This document shows, one piece after another, positions 51,951 to 61,618 of a stretch of 64,000 nucleotides of DNA. Under the pieces are notes generated by a model that worked only from the letters and a program-made list of their open reading frames with translations, was not told where the DNA came from and made no database searches. The translations under genes and the position numbers were made by a program. This DNA comes from Magnetaquicoccus sp039908525 (lineage in GTDB: Bacteria > Pseudomonadota > Magnetococcia > Magnetococcales > Magnetaquicoccaceae): positions 1 through 64,000 of the forward strand of contig JAMOAY010000007.1 of the NCBI GenBank assembly GCA_039908525.1. The letters run 5' to 3'. Within the stretch, counting starts at the first letter, position 1. Each line of letters opens with the position of its first letter.

Positions 51951-53117
51951 TCACAGTCCTGCAGCCTCTTTGAGCAGCTCGGCCTTGTCGGTCTTTTCCC
52001 AGAAAAACTCCGGCAACTCCCGCCCGAAATGGCCATAGGCGGCTGTTTTCAGATAGATGGGGCGCAGAAGATCCAGGGTCTGAATGATGGCCTTGGGACG
52101 CAGGTCAAAGTGGGCAGCAACCAACTGCTCGATCCGTGCATCGCTGACCCGTCCCGTGCCAAAGGTGTTGATCATCATGGAGACCGGCTTGGAAACCCCG
52201 ATGGCATAGGCGATCTGCACCTCGCAACGGCTGGCCAGACCGGCCGCCACAATATTCTTGGCGACATAACGCCCCATGTAGGCGGAAGAACGGTCCACCT
52301 TGGAGGGGTCCTTGCCGGAGAAAGCCCCCCCCCCGTGGTGCCCGGAGCCACCGTAGGTATCCACAATAATCTTCCGTCCGGTCAGGCCACAATCCCCGAC
52401 CGGACCACCGATCACAAAACGGCCGGTGGGATTGATGTGGTATACCACCGGTCCGGTCAGCAGTTCGGCAGGCAGCACGGGTTTGATGATATCTTCGATC
52501 ACCGCCTCCTGGATGGCTGCATGGGTTATTTCGGGGGCATGCTGCGTCGAGACCACCACCGCCTCGATGGCGGCGGGTTTGCCATCCGCGTAGCGGATGG
52601 TCACCTGGGATTTGGCATCCGGCCTGAGCCAGGGCAGGTGACCATTCTTGCGTACACGCGCCTGCTGTTCCATGAGACGATGGGCATAAAAGATGGGAGC
52701 GGGCATAAAAACCGGGGTCTCGTTGCAGGCATAGCCGAACATCAGCCCCTGATCCCCTGCGCCCTGGTCCAGGTCCAACCCTTCCCCCTCGTTGACCCCC
52801 TGGGCGATATCCGCCGACTGTTTGTCCAGGGCGACCAGCACGGCACAGGAACCGTAATCGAACCCCATCTCCGAGGAGTTGTAGCCGATCTCCCGGATGA
52901 CGTTGCGCACCACCTGGGAATAGTCCACCACCGCACGGGTGGTAATCTCACCGGCGATCATCACCACACCCGTGGTGATCATGGTCTCGCATGCCACGCG
53001 GCTTTGGGGATCTTGAGTCAGGATGGCATCCAGGATACCATCGGAAATCTGATCCGCCACCTTGTCCGGGTGCCCCTCGGAAACCGATTCTGAAGTAAAA
53101 AGAAAATTATGTGCCAT
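51951..53117 (-). CDS. metK: S-adenosylmethionine synthase
   Basis: 388 residues. Signatures G-H-P-D-K-V-A-D-Q-I-S-D-G-I-L-D-A, G-A-G-D-Q-G-L-M-F-G-Y-A and G-G-G-A-F-S-G-K-D-P-S-K-V-D-R-S are all present. GGGAG lies eight nucleotides ahead of the ATG. It makes SAM from ATP and methionine. A 5' leader of about 170 nt shows no SAM riboswitch that I recognise. Confidence 0.96.
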   Translation of the reverse strand: MAHNFLFTSESVSEGHPDKVADQISDGILDAILTQDPQSRVACETMITTGVVMIAGEITTRAVVDYSQVVRNVIREIGYNSSEMGFDYGSCAVLVALDKQSADIAQGVNEGEGLDLDQGAGDQGLMFGYACNETPVFMPAPIFYAHRLMEQQARVRKNGHLPWLRPDAKSQVTIRYADGKPAAIEAVVVSTQHAPEITHAAIQEAVIEDIIKPVLPAELLTGPVVYHINPTGRFVIGGPVGDCGLTGRKIIVDTYGGSGHHGGGAFSGKDPSKVDRSSAYMGRYVAKNIVAAGLASRCEVQIAYAIGVSKPVSMMINTFGTGRVSDARIEQLVAAHFDLRPKAIIQTLDLLRPIYLKTAAYGHFGRELPEFFWEKTDKAELLKEAAGL

Positions 53118-53288
53118 GCCACTACTCCCGTATTGATAACTTGAACAAAATCTCAGAATAACATGTCAGACGGTTGTTGGCAACCAAAACCGGGCACCAA
53201 CCCACAAAATTCCATGATTAAGCAAAACCAAGGCCAATCTCTCCTCCTTCCGCCAGATCACTCTGAAAAGTGCCTTCCAGGACCGATC

Positions 53289-53344
53289 CTGTAAAAATAT
53301 TTTTTTACAGTGTCCAGCCAAAGTGTAAAAAATTATTTATTACA
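53289..53344. promoter_or_regulatory. Pair of TGTAA-TTACA palindromes, candidate activator sites
   Basis: TGTAA-N10-TTACA (53290-53309, extended by one C/G pair) and TGTAA-N11-TTACA (53324-53344) lie about 35 bp apart, centre to centre, in A/T-rich DNA. They sit 95-150 bp upstream of the sigma-54-like box, where enhancer-binding activators normally bind. Confidence 0.45.
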
Positions 53345-53436
53345 GACGATCCAATTTCCCCAGCCAACAGGCGTTTTTCACGGCGCCCTTACTCGTTTAT
53401 GCAATACATAACAACACGTTATAAATAGTTCCTTAA

Positions 53437-53454
53437 TCGGCACATTGTTTGCTT
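53437..53454 (+). promoter_or_regulatory. Candidate sigma-54 promoter for the first chemoreceptor
   Basis: TCGGCACATTGTTTGCTT keeps the invariant GG (53439-53440) and GC (53451-53452) spaced by ten bases, close to the consensus TGGCAC-N5-TTGCW. It points to the chemoreceptor, whose start is 120 nt away. rpoN is encoded at 59357 in this window. Confidence 0.55.
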
Positions 53455-53574
53455 TGAGCTGGATCATACAGACGAGAAGCGTGGTTCATCCAGCCTTGTG
53501 CGATGATCCACAGGGGGCAGTGCCCAGACAGGCCACACACGCGGGCATCGACGAGAAACGGGGGATACACAAAC

Positions 53575-56259
53575 ATGAACCAGGGCATTGCACAGGCGCT
53601 GCAACCCACGGCGGAGAGGGCCATTCCTTCCGCCGGCGCGATGATGGGAACAACCGTATTTCACGATTTTCAAAAACAAAAATTTTTTAGATTGCGAAAA
53701 GTGGTACCCTTCGCACTGCCCCTGCTGATTTCCGGTCCGGTACTGGTCACCATACTGCTCGCCTATTTGTTTGCTGCGAACCATCTGCGGGAACTTTCCT
53801 ACGACACCCTGCGCTATGGCAGCAGCAAGGTGTTCGATCGGGTGGTCGCTTTTCTGGAAACGGCAGAGTATACGGTCGCTCTCAATGCGGCACTGGTGGC
53901 TGAAAACATTGCAGAGACAGACTTCATGACGCACTTCGAAGCGGTGACTGCGGCAGAGGTGAAACATCATTCCCATTTCGATTTGGTCTATTTTGGGGAT
54001 GTGCATGGCAATCACTGGCTGCAAAAGCGGGAGAGGGATGGCCTGTTGCGCATGCGGGTCATCCAAAGGTTGAGCGATACCCCGGAAGCCCGGGAGCGGT
54101 TGCAAGAGGCGATGAAACTCTCCCCCGTGCAGGACCGCGACCCGTTGCAAAAGCTGCTTGCCCCCGTTCTGAAGACCGTATGGTACCAGAAAAATGCCGA
54201 CGGAAAACTCCTGTTACACGCTCAAGACCCGGTCAAGGCCTATGATCCCCGCCTGCGTCCGTGGTACACAGGGGCCATGAACGGGGGCAAACAGTTCTGG
54301 ACCGATGTCTATGCCTGGGAGGAAAAATATCAGGACCAGATCGACTGGCAGGTAGGGATCACAGTCTCCGTGCCGGTGGAAAAAAAAGGGCAGTTGATCG
54401 GGGTGACGGCCATCGACATTGTGCTCAAGGAGATTGCCGACTTTGTGCGGACGTTGGCCGTCTCGCCACACGGCCGGACCTTCATTTTCGATGATCAGGG
54501 GCTGGCGGTGGCACTGCCCGGTCCAGGCGGGAGTGTCACCGTGCACGATGATGGCGCGCTGACCAGGAGGGTGCAACGATTGGCCATGGACCAGGTGGCC
54601 GATCCGACCCTGTCGGCGGCCTTTCAGGAATTCACGCAGATCAAGACGGCCAACCGTTCTGCTGCCGATGACGCCAGGGGCGTGGTGTTCCGCTACAAGG
54701 CGGGGCATGAGGAGTATGCCGGACATGTGTTGCGCCTGGCGCCCCGCTTCGGTCTGAACTGGTATGTGGCCGTGGTGGCCCCGACAGCGGATTTCGGGGG
54801 CGAATCAACACGGATACTTCTGTGGAGCGTGGGAGCGGCGCTGGCGGGTGTGGTGTTGCTGGCTCTGTTGGGGGTACGACTGGGCACCCTTTTGACCCAA
54901 CCGATCAACCAGGTGATCCAGGAGATCAAACGGTTGACCCTGAATGATTTGCGACCCGGCCAGGAACCCAGAACACGGATTCAGGAGTTTGGTTTTCTCT
55001 CCTTCATCTTCGGAAAGATGCGTACCTCCCTGCAGGGCATGGTCTTCGACATCTCATCCCAATCCAACCGGTTGGACGGCTCATCCCAGGATCTTTTCCA
55101 TTCGTCGCAACACATGTCCATGGAGATCGAAGCGGTGCGTCAGGCCATCCGGCAGGCGCGCCTCCTGTCCGAGGAGGTCAACGCACGCATGGTCAAGGCC
55201 GCAGCCAGAATGGAAGAGATGGATAACCGCATGAAAGAGGTGCTCCGGGAGATGTGCATCATGTCAGACAACATGGACAGCCTTTCCGGTTCGTCACGGG
55301 TTTACAGTTGCAATCTGGAAGGTGTGGCAGCGGCCACACAGCAGGCCAAAACCAGTCTGGACATGGTGGGCCATTCGGTACAGAGGGCCAGTGTTGGCAT
55401 CTCTGCCGCCACACGCGCGGTCAGTGAAATGGCAAAGGATCTGGCGTACATCCGTCAGCAGTGCACATGGGCCGCCCGGGAGACGGAACAGGGTGGTACG
55501 CAGGCATCCAGCAGCCTGTTGTTCATCGCCCATCTGGCCGCCTCTCTGGACAAGATCCGACAGGTTGTCGGATTCATCCGTGATGTGGCGGAGCGGGTGG
55601 ATATCCTGTCACTCAATGCGCGCATTGAAGCGGCGGCGGCCGGTGAATTCGGGCAGGGGTTTGCGGTGGTGGCCCACGATGTGCGGGAACTCTCTCAACA
55701 TATGGCTCAGTCCGCCCAGTCCATCACCAGCGCAATCCAGGAACTGGAGGGGAACTTTCGTCAAGTCAATCAGGCCATTCAGGTGATGGCGGCCGGCATG
55801 GGCAACCTCAATCGGTACAACCGGGAAATCATGAATGCGGTCGCCACCCAGAGCCTCACCGTTGCCAGCATCGACGAAGCCATGCAACAACTCTCCCAGG
55901 AGACCGAACAGATCGCGCAGCGGATGGCCCATTCCATGGCAGGGGTCAGTGATGTTTCCGGCAAGGTGCAGCAGATTGCCAACGCCATCGCCGATGTAAG
56001 CCGAAACGTGGTCAAGGCCTCCCACGATGTCGCCCGCATGGCGCCGTTGATCGATCAGACAACCGGCAACACCTGGGAGATTTTTGTCAATGTCGAAGAG
56101 ACGGCCCGTGCATCCACCGACATCACCTCCGAAATTGCCACAGTAGAACAGACCATTGCGGAGATGGAGTCCCTCGGTGGTCAGACAAAAGATCGGGCCG
56201 ACCGACTGGCCGGCATGGCCGCAGAGATGAAGGAGAAGATGGCGATTTTTCAGACCTGA
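53575..56259 (+). CDS. Methyl-accepting chemotaxis protein with dCACHE-type sensor
   Basis: 894 residues from the ATG at 53575. A membrane helix (about 45-68) precedes a periplasmic sensor of 280 residues with L-R-P-W-Y-x-x-A-M-N-G-G-K...W-T-D-V-Y, as in dCACHE domains that bind small ligands. A second helix near 415-435 leads to a HAMP-like region. The signalling domain has a somewhat degenerate hairpin tip (R-V-D-I-L-S-L-N-A-R-I-E-A-A-A-A-G-E-F-G-Q-G). It probably signals to CheA through CheW; the ligand is unknown. Confidence 0.9.
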   Translation: MNQGIAQALQPTAERAIPSAGAMMGTTVFHDFQKQKFFRLRKVVPFALPLLISGPVLVTILLAYLFAANHLRELSYDTLRYGSSKVFDRVVAFLETAEYTVALNAALVAENIAETDFMTHFEAVTAAEVKHHSHFDLVYFGDVHGNHWLQKRERDGLLRMRVIQRLSDTPEARERLQEAMKLSPVQDRDPLQKLLAPVLKTVWYQKNADGKLLLHAQDPVKAYDPRLRPWYTGAMNGGKQFWTDVYAWEEKYQDQIDWQVGITVSVPVEKKGQLIGVTAIDIVLKEIADFVRTLAVSPHGRTFIFDDQGLAVALPGPGGSVTVHDDGALTRRVQRLAMDQVADPTLSAAFQEFTQIKTANRSAADDARGVVFRYKAGHEEYAGHVLRLAPRFGLNWYVAVVAPTADFGGESTRILLWSVGAALAGVVLLALLGVRLGTLLTQPINQVIQEIKRLTLNDLRPGQEPRTRIQEFGFLSFIFGKMRTSLQGMVFDISSQSNRLDGSSQDLFHSSQHMSMEIEAVRQAIRQARLLSEEVNARMVKAAARMEEMDNRMKEVLREMCIMSDNMDSLSGSSRVYSCNLEGVAAATQQAKTSLDMVGHSVQRASVGISAATRAVSEMAKDLAYIRQQCTWAARETEQGGTQASSSLLFIAHLAASLDKIRQVVGFIRDVAERVDILSLNARIEAAAAGEFGQGFAVVAHDVRELSQHMAQSAQSITSAIQELEGNFRQVNQAIQVMAAGMGNLNRYNREIMNAVATQSLTVASIDEAMQQLSQETEQIAQRMAHSMAGVSDVSGKVQQIANAIADVSRNVVKASHDVARMAPLIDQTTGNTWEIFVNVEETARASTDITSEIATVEQTIAEMESLGGQTKDRADRLAGMAAEMKEKMAIFQT

Positions 56260-56363
56260 TACCGTTTTTATGCCTTGACCATCGTCTGGTTTTGTTGCAT
56301 GATTTGCTTGACAGGCAAGATTTGCCTTTTTTGCTAACAAAACATTTCCGTCGAGGGGAAACG

Positions 56364-58238
56364 ATGAAAACAATGAAGTTGCGCACCAAGCTGGCCCTGA
56401 TGCTCTTTTTCCCCCTGCTCAGCCTTTGCTGGCTGGGGGGGGAGCTGATCTGGGACAAATATGAGCTGCGCAATCGCATGGATGCCATGTCCAGTCTGAC
56501 GGTGTTGGCCAGGCAGGTGGGGAGCCTGGTGCACGAACTGCAGAAGGAGCGGGGGATGACGGCCGGTTTTATCGGCAGCAAAGGACAAAAGTTTCGGACA
56601 GAGCTGCCCAAACAGCGGGAGATCTCCGACAAGCTGCTGGGGGAGTGGCGAGCGGTGGTTGGGGCGACGGATCTGAACCGTTTTGGTCCCCGGTTTGTGG
56701 GCCAGATGGCTGAAGCCAACAAAAATCTTGCGCAACTGGGGGAGTGGCGCAGCCGGGCAGACGGCCTGACGGTCGCTGCCCCGGAAGTTCTCAAATATTA
56801 TACCGGCACCATTGAAGGGCTGATCACCGTGGTGCGGGGGATGACGGAGTTGGCGGCGGATGCAGAGATGGCGGCCCGGACCACCGCCTACGTCAGCCTG
56901 ATGCTGGCCAAGGAGCGGGCCGGTCTGGAGCGGGCCACCCTCACCAACACCTTTGCCCAGGACAAGTTCGGTCCGGGAATCTTGCAGCGTTTTGGCTCGC
57001 TGGCTGGGGAGCAATCGGCCTTCCTGAACACCTTTTCGGCCATGGCCACCGCCTCCATGCAGGCCTTTTTCAAAGAACAGATGTCGGTCAGTGCCGTGGT
57101 GGAGGTGGACCGCATGCGGCAGGTGGCCTTTGACAAGGCCGGCAGCGGGGGGTTTGGTATCGATCCCAATCTTTGGTTTGCCACCATCACCGAAAAGATC
57201 AACCAACTGAAAAAAGTGGAGGAAGGGCTGTCAGAAGAGCTGGGCAGCCAGGCGACAGACCAGGCCAGGAGCGCCCAATTCCAGTTGACCCTCTATGCCG
57301 TCCTGATTCCTTTGATTGTCGTGGCGACCTTGAGCTATGTCATCTTTGTCAATCGGGATTTGATGCAGCAGATCGGCTGCGAGATGACAGAGATCGGCGA
57401 CGTGGTGGCCATTGTCAACGAGGTGACCAAGGGGGATCTCTCGGTGGTGTTCAATGTAGACTGCAAGCGGGAGCGCAGCATTTATGGTGCCATGCGCCGC
57501 ATGGTGGGTCACCTGCGGGAGACGGTGGAGGTGGTTCAGGGGGTGGCCGGGACGGTTGTCCTGGACTGCGAGCGGGTCAACGGTTCTGCCCACCATGTTT
57601 CCGAGGGGGGACAGCGGCAGGCCGCTTCCATCGAGGAGACCTCCGCAGCCATGGAGCAGATGGCCTCCAACATTCAAAACAATGCCGACAACGCCCTGAC
57701 CACACAAAATCTGGCCGCTCAGGCAGCCAAGGAGGCGGGTAAAACCGGCGAATCCGTCAAACAGGCGGTGGTGGCCATGAAACAGATCGCCGGTCGTATC
57801 GTCGTGATCGAAGAGATTGCTCGGCAAACCAATCTGCTCGCCTTGAATGCCGCCATCGAAGCGGCCCGGGCGGGGGAACATGGCAAGGGCTTTGCCGTGG
57901 TGGCGGCAGAGGTGAGAAAACTGGCGGAACGCAGCCAACTGGCGGCGGGAGAGATTACCTCTCTCGCCAGTGACAGCGTCCGCGTTGCGGAGGAGGCGGG
58001 CAGTTCTCTGGACCGTCTGGTGCCGGACATTCGGCGCACGGCGGAGTTGGTGCAGGAGATTGCCAATGCCTCTGCCGAGCAAAACCAGGGGGCACAGCAG
58101 GTCAATCTGGCGATCCAGGAGCTGGATCAGGTGATCCAGGGGAACGCCCTGGCCACGTCAGAAATGTCGCAGATTGCCGAATCCCTCGCGGAGCAGGCCC
58201 GGACCATGCAGGAGAGCATTGGCTATTTCAAGGTGTAG
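56364..58238 (+). CDS. Methyl-accepting chemotaxis protein with NIT sensor domain
   Basis: 624 residues; ATG 56364 with GAGGGG upstream. After a first membrane helix comes a helical periplasmic domain (residues about 50-300) with Q-K-E-R-G-M-T-A-G-F-I-G-S-K-G and L-A-K-E-R-A-G-L-E-R-A, the pattern of the NIT nitrate/nitrite sensor. A second helix (about 310-330) precedes HAMP and a canonical signalling tip (I-E-E-I-A-R-Q-T-N-L-L-A-L-N-A-A-I-E-A-A-R-A-G-E). It may sense nitrate or nitrite, which fits the NO-related genes nearby. Confidence 0.9.
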   Translation: MKTMKLRTKLALMLFFPLLSLCWLGGELIWDKYELRNRMDAMSSLTVLARQVGSLVHELQKERGMTAGFIGSKGQKFRTELPKQREISDKLLGEWRAVVGATDLNRFGPRFVGQMAEANKNLAQLGEWRSRADGLTVAAPEVLKYYTGTIEGLITVVRGMTELAADAEMAARTTAYVSLMLAKERAGLERATLTNTFAQDKFGPGILQRFGSLAGEQSAFLNTFSAMATASMQAFFKEQMSVSAVVEVDRMRQVAFDKAGSGGFGIDPNLWFATITEKINQLKKVEEGLSEELGSQATDQARSAQFQLTLYAVLIPLIVVATLSYVIFVNRDLMQQIGCEMTEIGDVVAIVNEVTKGDLSVVFNVDCKRERSIYGAMRRMVGHLRETVEVVQGVAGTVVLDCERVNGSAHHVSEGGQRQAASIEETSAAMEQMASNIQNNADNALTTQNLAAQAAKEAGKTGESVKQAVVAMKQIAGRIVVIEEIARQTNLLALNAAIEAARAGEHGKGFAVVAAEVRKLAERSQLAAGEITSLASDSVRVAEEAGSSLDRLVPDIRRTAELVQEIANASAEQNQGAQQVNLAIQELDQVIQGNALATSEMSQIAESLAEQARTMQESIGYFKV

Positions 58239-58370
58239 CTTGGGGGTCACGCATGATTGTTCTCCTCCACCCGGTTCACCGCCTGATCGTACCACATGAG
58301 ATGCTGACGAATTGTAATAGCTATAGTTTTTATATCTGATGCCGTTCACAGAACAGCAGGGAAGGCCATT

Positions 58371-59327
58371 TCAGTCATCGGCCGACCGGGGGGGATCCCG
58401 GTGCAGATCCCGATGGCGCATCAGAACCACAAACCCCTGCTTGCGCAACCGCATGGTCAGTTGTTCCACCAGAAAGACCGAACGGTGATAACCGCCGGTG
58501 CAGCCGATATCTACCGTAAAATACCTTTTTTTCTCCTTCTGATAGCGGGGAATCAGATAATCGAACAGCGACTGCAGCCGATCGAGAAAGGCCAGTGCCT
58601 CCCCCTCTTTTTCCAGAAACCGGATCACCGGTTCATCACGACCGCTGAACGGTCGCAAAGCGGGATCGTAGTAGGGATTGGGCAGAAATCGGCCATCCAA
58701 GACCATGTCCGCATCGGTATTGGCACCAAACTTGAAACCGAACGAGCGGATAAAGATGGTCAGTTCGGCGTCCTGGAACTCCGCGCAGGTCATCTCCTGG
58801 AACAGTTGCGCCAGGCGTTCCTTGAGCTGCGGAATGGTGGTGCGGGAGGTGTCGATGACCAGATCCGCCATGGCGCGTACAGGCTCAAGGGACTGTATCT
58901 CCAGGGAGATGGCCTCGCGAACCGTGTGCTCCTGACCCAAAGGGTGGCGCCGCCGGGTCTCCTGGTAACGGTTGATGAGGGTCTCGTCGTTGGCCTCCAA
59001 AAAAAGCAGCTCGGCATGGTTCGCCAGGGCAGAAAGCTCTTGATAATAGCTGTGAAAGGCGGTCAGACAACCGGGATCCCGCAGATGAATGCCAATGGCC
59101 ACCCGGATATTGGGCCGGTTTTCCCCATTCAGGTGGGTCAGGTAGGAGGCAACCAGGGGCAACGGCAGATTATCCGTCCAGTGGAACCCCATGTCTTCAA
59201 GATATTTCAGCGCAACAGACTTGCCGGCGCCCGAAAGTCCCGTGACCAGCACCAGATGGCGGATGCTGACATTTTTCCCGCCTTGCCGGTCGGAGGATGC
59301 GGAGGTGGAGGAGGGGAGGTTCACCAC
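58371..59327 (-). CDS. rapZ: RapZ/YvcJ-family P-loop protein
   Basis: 318 residues. P-loop G-L-S-G-A-G-K-S near residue 30 and the family phrases G-F-x-W-T-D-N-L-P, F-I-R-S-F-G-F-K-F-G and D-I-G-C-T-G-G-Y-H-R-S-V define this nucleotide-binding family. In E. coli RapZ controls glucosamine-6-phosphate synthase through small RNAs. It follows rpoN after 29 nt; the hpf and ptsN genes that often sit between them are absent here. Confidence 0.92.
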   Translation of the reverse strand: MVNLPSSTSASSDRQGGKNVSIRHLVLVTGLSGAGKSVALKYLEDMGFHWTDNLPLPLVASYLTHLNGENRPNIRVAIGIHLRDPGCLTAFHSYYQELSALANHAELLFLEANDETLINRYQETRRRHPLGQEHTVREAISLEIQSLEPVRAMADLVIDTSRTTIPQLKERLAQLFQEMTCAEFQDAELTIFIRSFGFKFGANTDADMVLDGRFLPNPYYDPALRPFSGRDEPVIRFLEKEGEALAFLDRLQSLFDYLIPRYQKEKKRYFTVDIGCTGGYHRSVFLVEQLTMRLRKQGFVVLMRHRDLHRDPPRSADD

Positions 59328-59356
59328 ATTACCTCGAAAACCCGTGTCGGCATGCC

Positions 59357-60835
59357 TTAACTGTCGCTCCCGGTGCCCAACTGCTTGCGGCGGGAGGAGG
59401 AGGGGATGTTCAGAATGTCCCGGTATTTGGCCACCGTGCGTCTCGCAACAATAATTCCCTGCTCTTTCAGAAGCTTGGCTATCTTTTCATCCGAATAGGG
59501 ACGGTTGACTGACTCCCCCTCAACCAGCTTCTGGATTTTGAACTTGACCGCTTCGGAGGAGTGGTTCTCACCGGTTTGCGAGACAAGAGAGGAGGAGAAG
59601 AAAAACTTCAACTCAAAAATGCCGCGCGGGGTGTGGATATATTTGTTGCTGGTCACCCTGGACGCGGTGGATTCATGCACCCCGATGTCGTCGGCAACAT
59701 CTTTTAGAATCAATGGTTTCAGGTGCTCCCTGCCATATTCCAGGAAATTGGTCTGGAAACGGACGATACTCTCGGCTACCCGATAGATGGTGCTTGAACG
59801 CTGCTCCAGGCTTTTGATCAACCATTGTGCAGAACGGGCATTCTCCACCAGGAAACGCTTGTCCTGGGCGGAGAGACGACCGTTCAGGGCATGGTCATAT
59901 TCCCGATTGACCCGCAGTTTGGGCATGGCCTCCGTATTGACCTCCACAACCCACTGCCCATCCAGTTTGCGCACATAGACATCCGGGGAGATGTAATTGG
60001 TCTGATCACTGCCAAAAGCCAGACCGGGCTTGGGGTTGAGGGACTGGATCAACTCCACCGCATCCAGCAGTTCATCATCGGTGACCTTGAGCAACCGTTT
60101 GAGTTTGCGAAAGTCCCGACGCGCCAAATCCTCCAGATGATCCAACAGGGTGGTGTAGGGAGGGTGTGCCTGTTTGCGGTTTTTGAGCTGCAGCAGCAGG
60201 CACTCCGCCAGCGTGCGGGCACCCACCCCGGCGGGTTCAAACGATTGCACCAGGAGCAGGGCATCTTCCACCTCCTCCAGCGTGGTGCGGGTAATCTCAG
60301 CCACCGAACCCAGATCGACTGTGAGGTAGCCGTTGTCGTCAATGGCGTCGATGATGGCCGTACCAACCAGACGCTCGCGTTCATTCACGGCAGAAATACC
60401 CAGTTGCCAGAGCAGGTAATCCGACAGGGTCTCGCTGCGCACCAGGGTGTTCTCCAGGGGCGGAGCCTCGCTCCCGGAGGTACCATCAAACGACTGGGAG
60501 CTGTGGGACCCGGGACTGTCCCCGTAAATGTCGGACCAGGAGGCATCGACCGGCAACTCCTGGGAGAGGGCACCCTCCATGGGTTCCATGTCGGCCCCAT
60601 CCGTCCCCACCCCTTCGACCTCCCGGGCGTTGGCCACGGCACCATCCACGCCGCCGGGATCCTCGTCCGGCCTGTCCTCCTCACGTTCCAACAGGGGATT
60701 TTTGTCCAGTTCTTCCTGGAGATAATCAGCCAGTTCCAAGCTGGACATCTGCAACAGCTTGATGGCCATCTGCAACTGGGGTGTCATCACCAGTTGCTGA
60801 CCCATCCGCAGTTTCAGTTCCAAACCTAACGCCAT
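59357..60835 (-). CDS. rpoN: RNA polymerase sigma-54 factor RpoN
   Basis: 492 residues. The glutamine/leucine-rich region I (residues 1-50), acidic region II (about 55-150), core-binding region, helix-turn-helix and the RpoN box A-R-R-T-V-A-K-Y-R near residue 470 are all present. It directs RNA polymerase to GG/GC promoters with the help of AAA+ activators. It follows lptB after 27 nt in the usual order. Confidence 0.96.
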   Translation of the reverse strand: MALGLELKLRMGQQLVMTPQLQMAIKLLQMSSLELADYLQEELDKNPLLEREEDRPDEDPGGVDGAVANAREVEGVGTDGADMEPMEGALSQELPVDASWSDIYGDSPGSHSSQSFDGTSGSEAPPLENTLVRSETLSDYLLWQLGISAVNERERLVGTAIIDAIDDNGYLTVDLGSVAEITRTTLEEVEDALLLVQSFEPAGVGARTLAECLLLQLKNRKQAHPPYTTLLDHLEDLARRDFRKLKRLLKVTDDELLDAVELIQSLNPKPGLAFGSDQTNYISPDVYVRKLDGQWVVEVNTEAMPKLRVNREYDHALNGRLSAQDKRFLVENARSAQWLIKSLEQRSSTIYRVAESIVRFQTNFLEYGREHLKPLILKDVADDIGVHESTASRVTSNKYIHTPRGIFELKFFFSSSLVSQTGENHSSEAVKFKIQKLVEGESVNRPYSDEKIAKLLKEQGIIVARRTVAKYRDILNIPSSSRRKQLGTGSDS

Positions 60836-60862
60836 GAAAGATCCTCTGCTTTGTTGGTGAGA

Positions 60863-61618
60863 CTACAGTTGAAAATCCTGTCCCAGGTAAAGAGCCCGGA
60901 CCAGGGGTTCCTGCACGACCTCTGCCGGAATGCCCTGCGCCAACACCCGCCCTTCGGACAGGATATACGCCCGATTACAGATCCCCAACGTCTCCCGAAC
61001 ATTGTGGTCGGTAATCAACACACCAATCCCCCGTCCTTGCAGATGGCGGATGATGGCCTGGATGTCTGCCACAGCCAGTGGGTCCACTCCGGCAAAGGGT
61101 TCATCCAACAGGATATAGCGCGGTTCGATGGCCAAGGCACGGGCAACTTCCACCCGACGTCGCTCCCCTCCGGAAAGGGCATAACCAGGCATCCTCGCCA
61201 AGGGCAGCACCCCCAATTCGTTCAGGAGCTCTTCCAACCGTTCCAGACGCTGTTCCCGGGTCAGAGGCAGGGTCTCCAGTATGGCCAGGATATTGTCCCG
61301 CACCGTCATCTTTCTGAAAATGGACGGCTCCTGTGGCAGGTAGGAGATGCCCGAGCGGGCGCGCAAATACATGGGTGTATGGGTGATCTCTTTCCCATCC
61401 AGACGGATGACGCCCTCTTCCGGGGCCACCAGTCCCACAAACATGTAGAAGGTGGTCGTCTTGCCCGCTCCGTTGGGGCCCAGCAACCCTACCACCTCTC
61501 CGGGAGAGAGAGAAAGGCCTACCTGCGAAACAACCTTCCTGCCCCGAAAACTCTTGCCCAAATTGACCGCCTGCAGAGACCGTGACGGGGAGAAAGCAGA
61601 CTCTGCCGGGCTGCTCAC
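60863..61618 (-). CDS. lptB: LPS export ATP-binding protein LptB
   Basis: 251 residues. Walker A G-P-N-G-A-G-K-T-T-T, signature L-S-G-G-E and Walker B Y-I-L-L-D-E-P-F-A-G-V-D-P are intact. LptB powers LPS extraction by LptFGC and transport along the LptA bridge. The start overlaps the lptA stop. Confidence 0.96.
   Translation of the reverse strand: MSSPAESAFSPSRSLQAVNLGKSFRGRKVVSQVGLSLSPGEVVGLLGPNGAGKTTTFYMFVGLVAPEEGVIRLDGKEITHTPMYLRARSGISYLPQEPSIFRKMTVRDNILAILETLPLTREQRLERLEELLNELGVLPLARMPGYALSGGERRRVEVARALAIEPRYILLDEPFAGVDPLAVADIQAIIRHLQGRGIGVLITDHNVRETLGICNRAYILSEGRVLAQGIPAEVVQEPLVRALYLGQDFQL

Larger units (their letters stand above)
53118..53574. other. Divergent control region between metK and the chemoreceptor
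   Basis: 457 nt. The metK-proximal 170 nt are mixed in composition; 53285-53435 is very A/T-rich and holds two palindromes. A sigma-54-like box lies at 53437. No coding frame is convincing. Confidence 0.6.

Noticed and set aside
50246..53093. Plus-strand open frames opposite ahcY and metK
   Set aside because: Antisense shadows of two strongly conserved enzymes.
53118..53288. SAM-responsive riboswitch ahead of metK
   Set aside because: I looked for SAM-II, SAM/SAH and SAH-type conserved cores in the leader and saw none.
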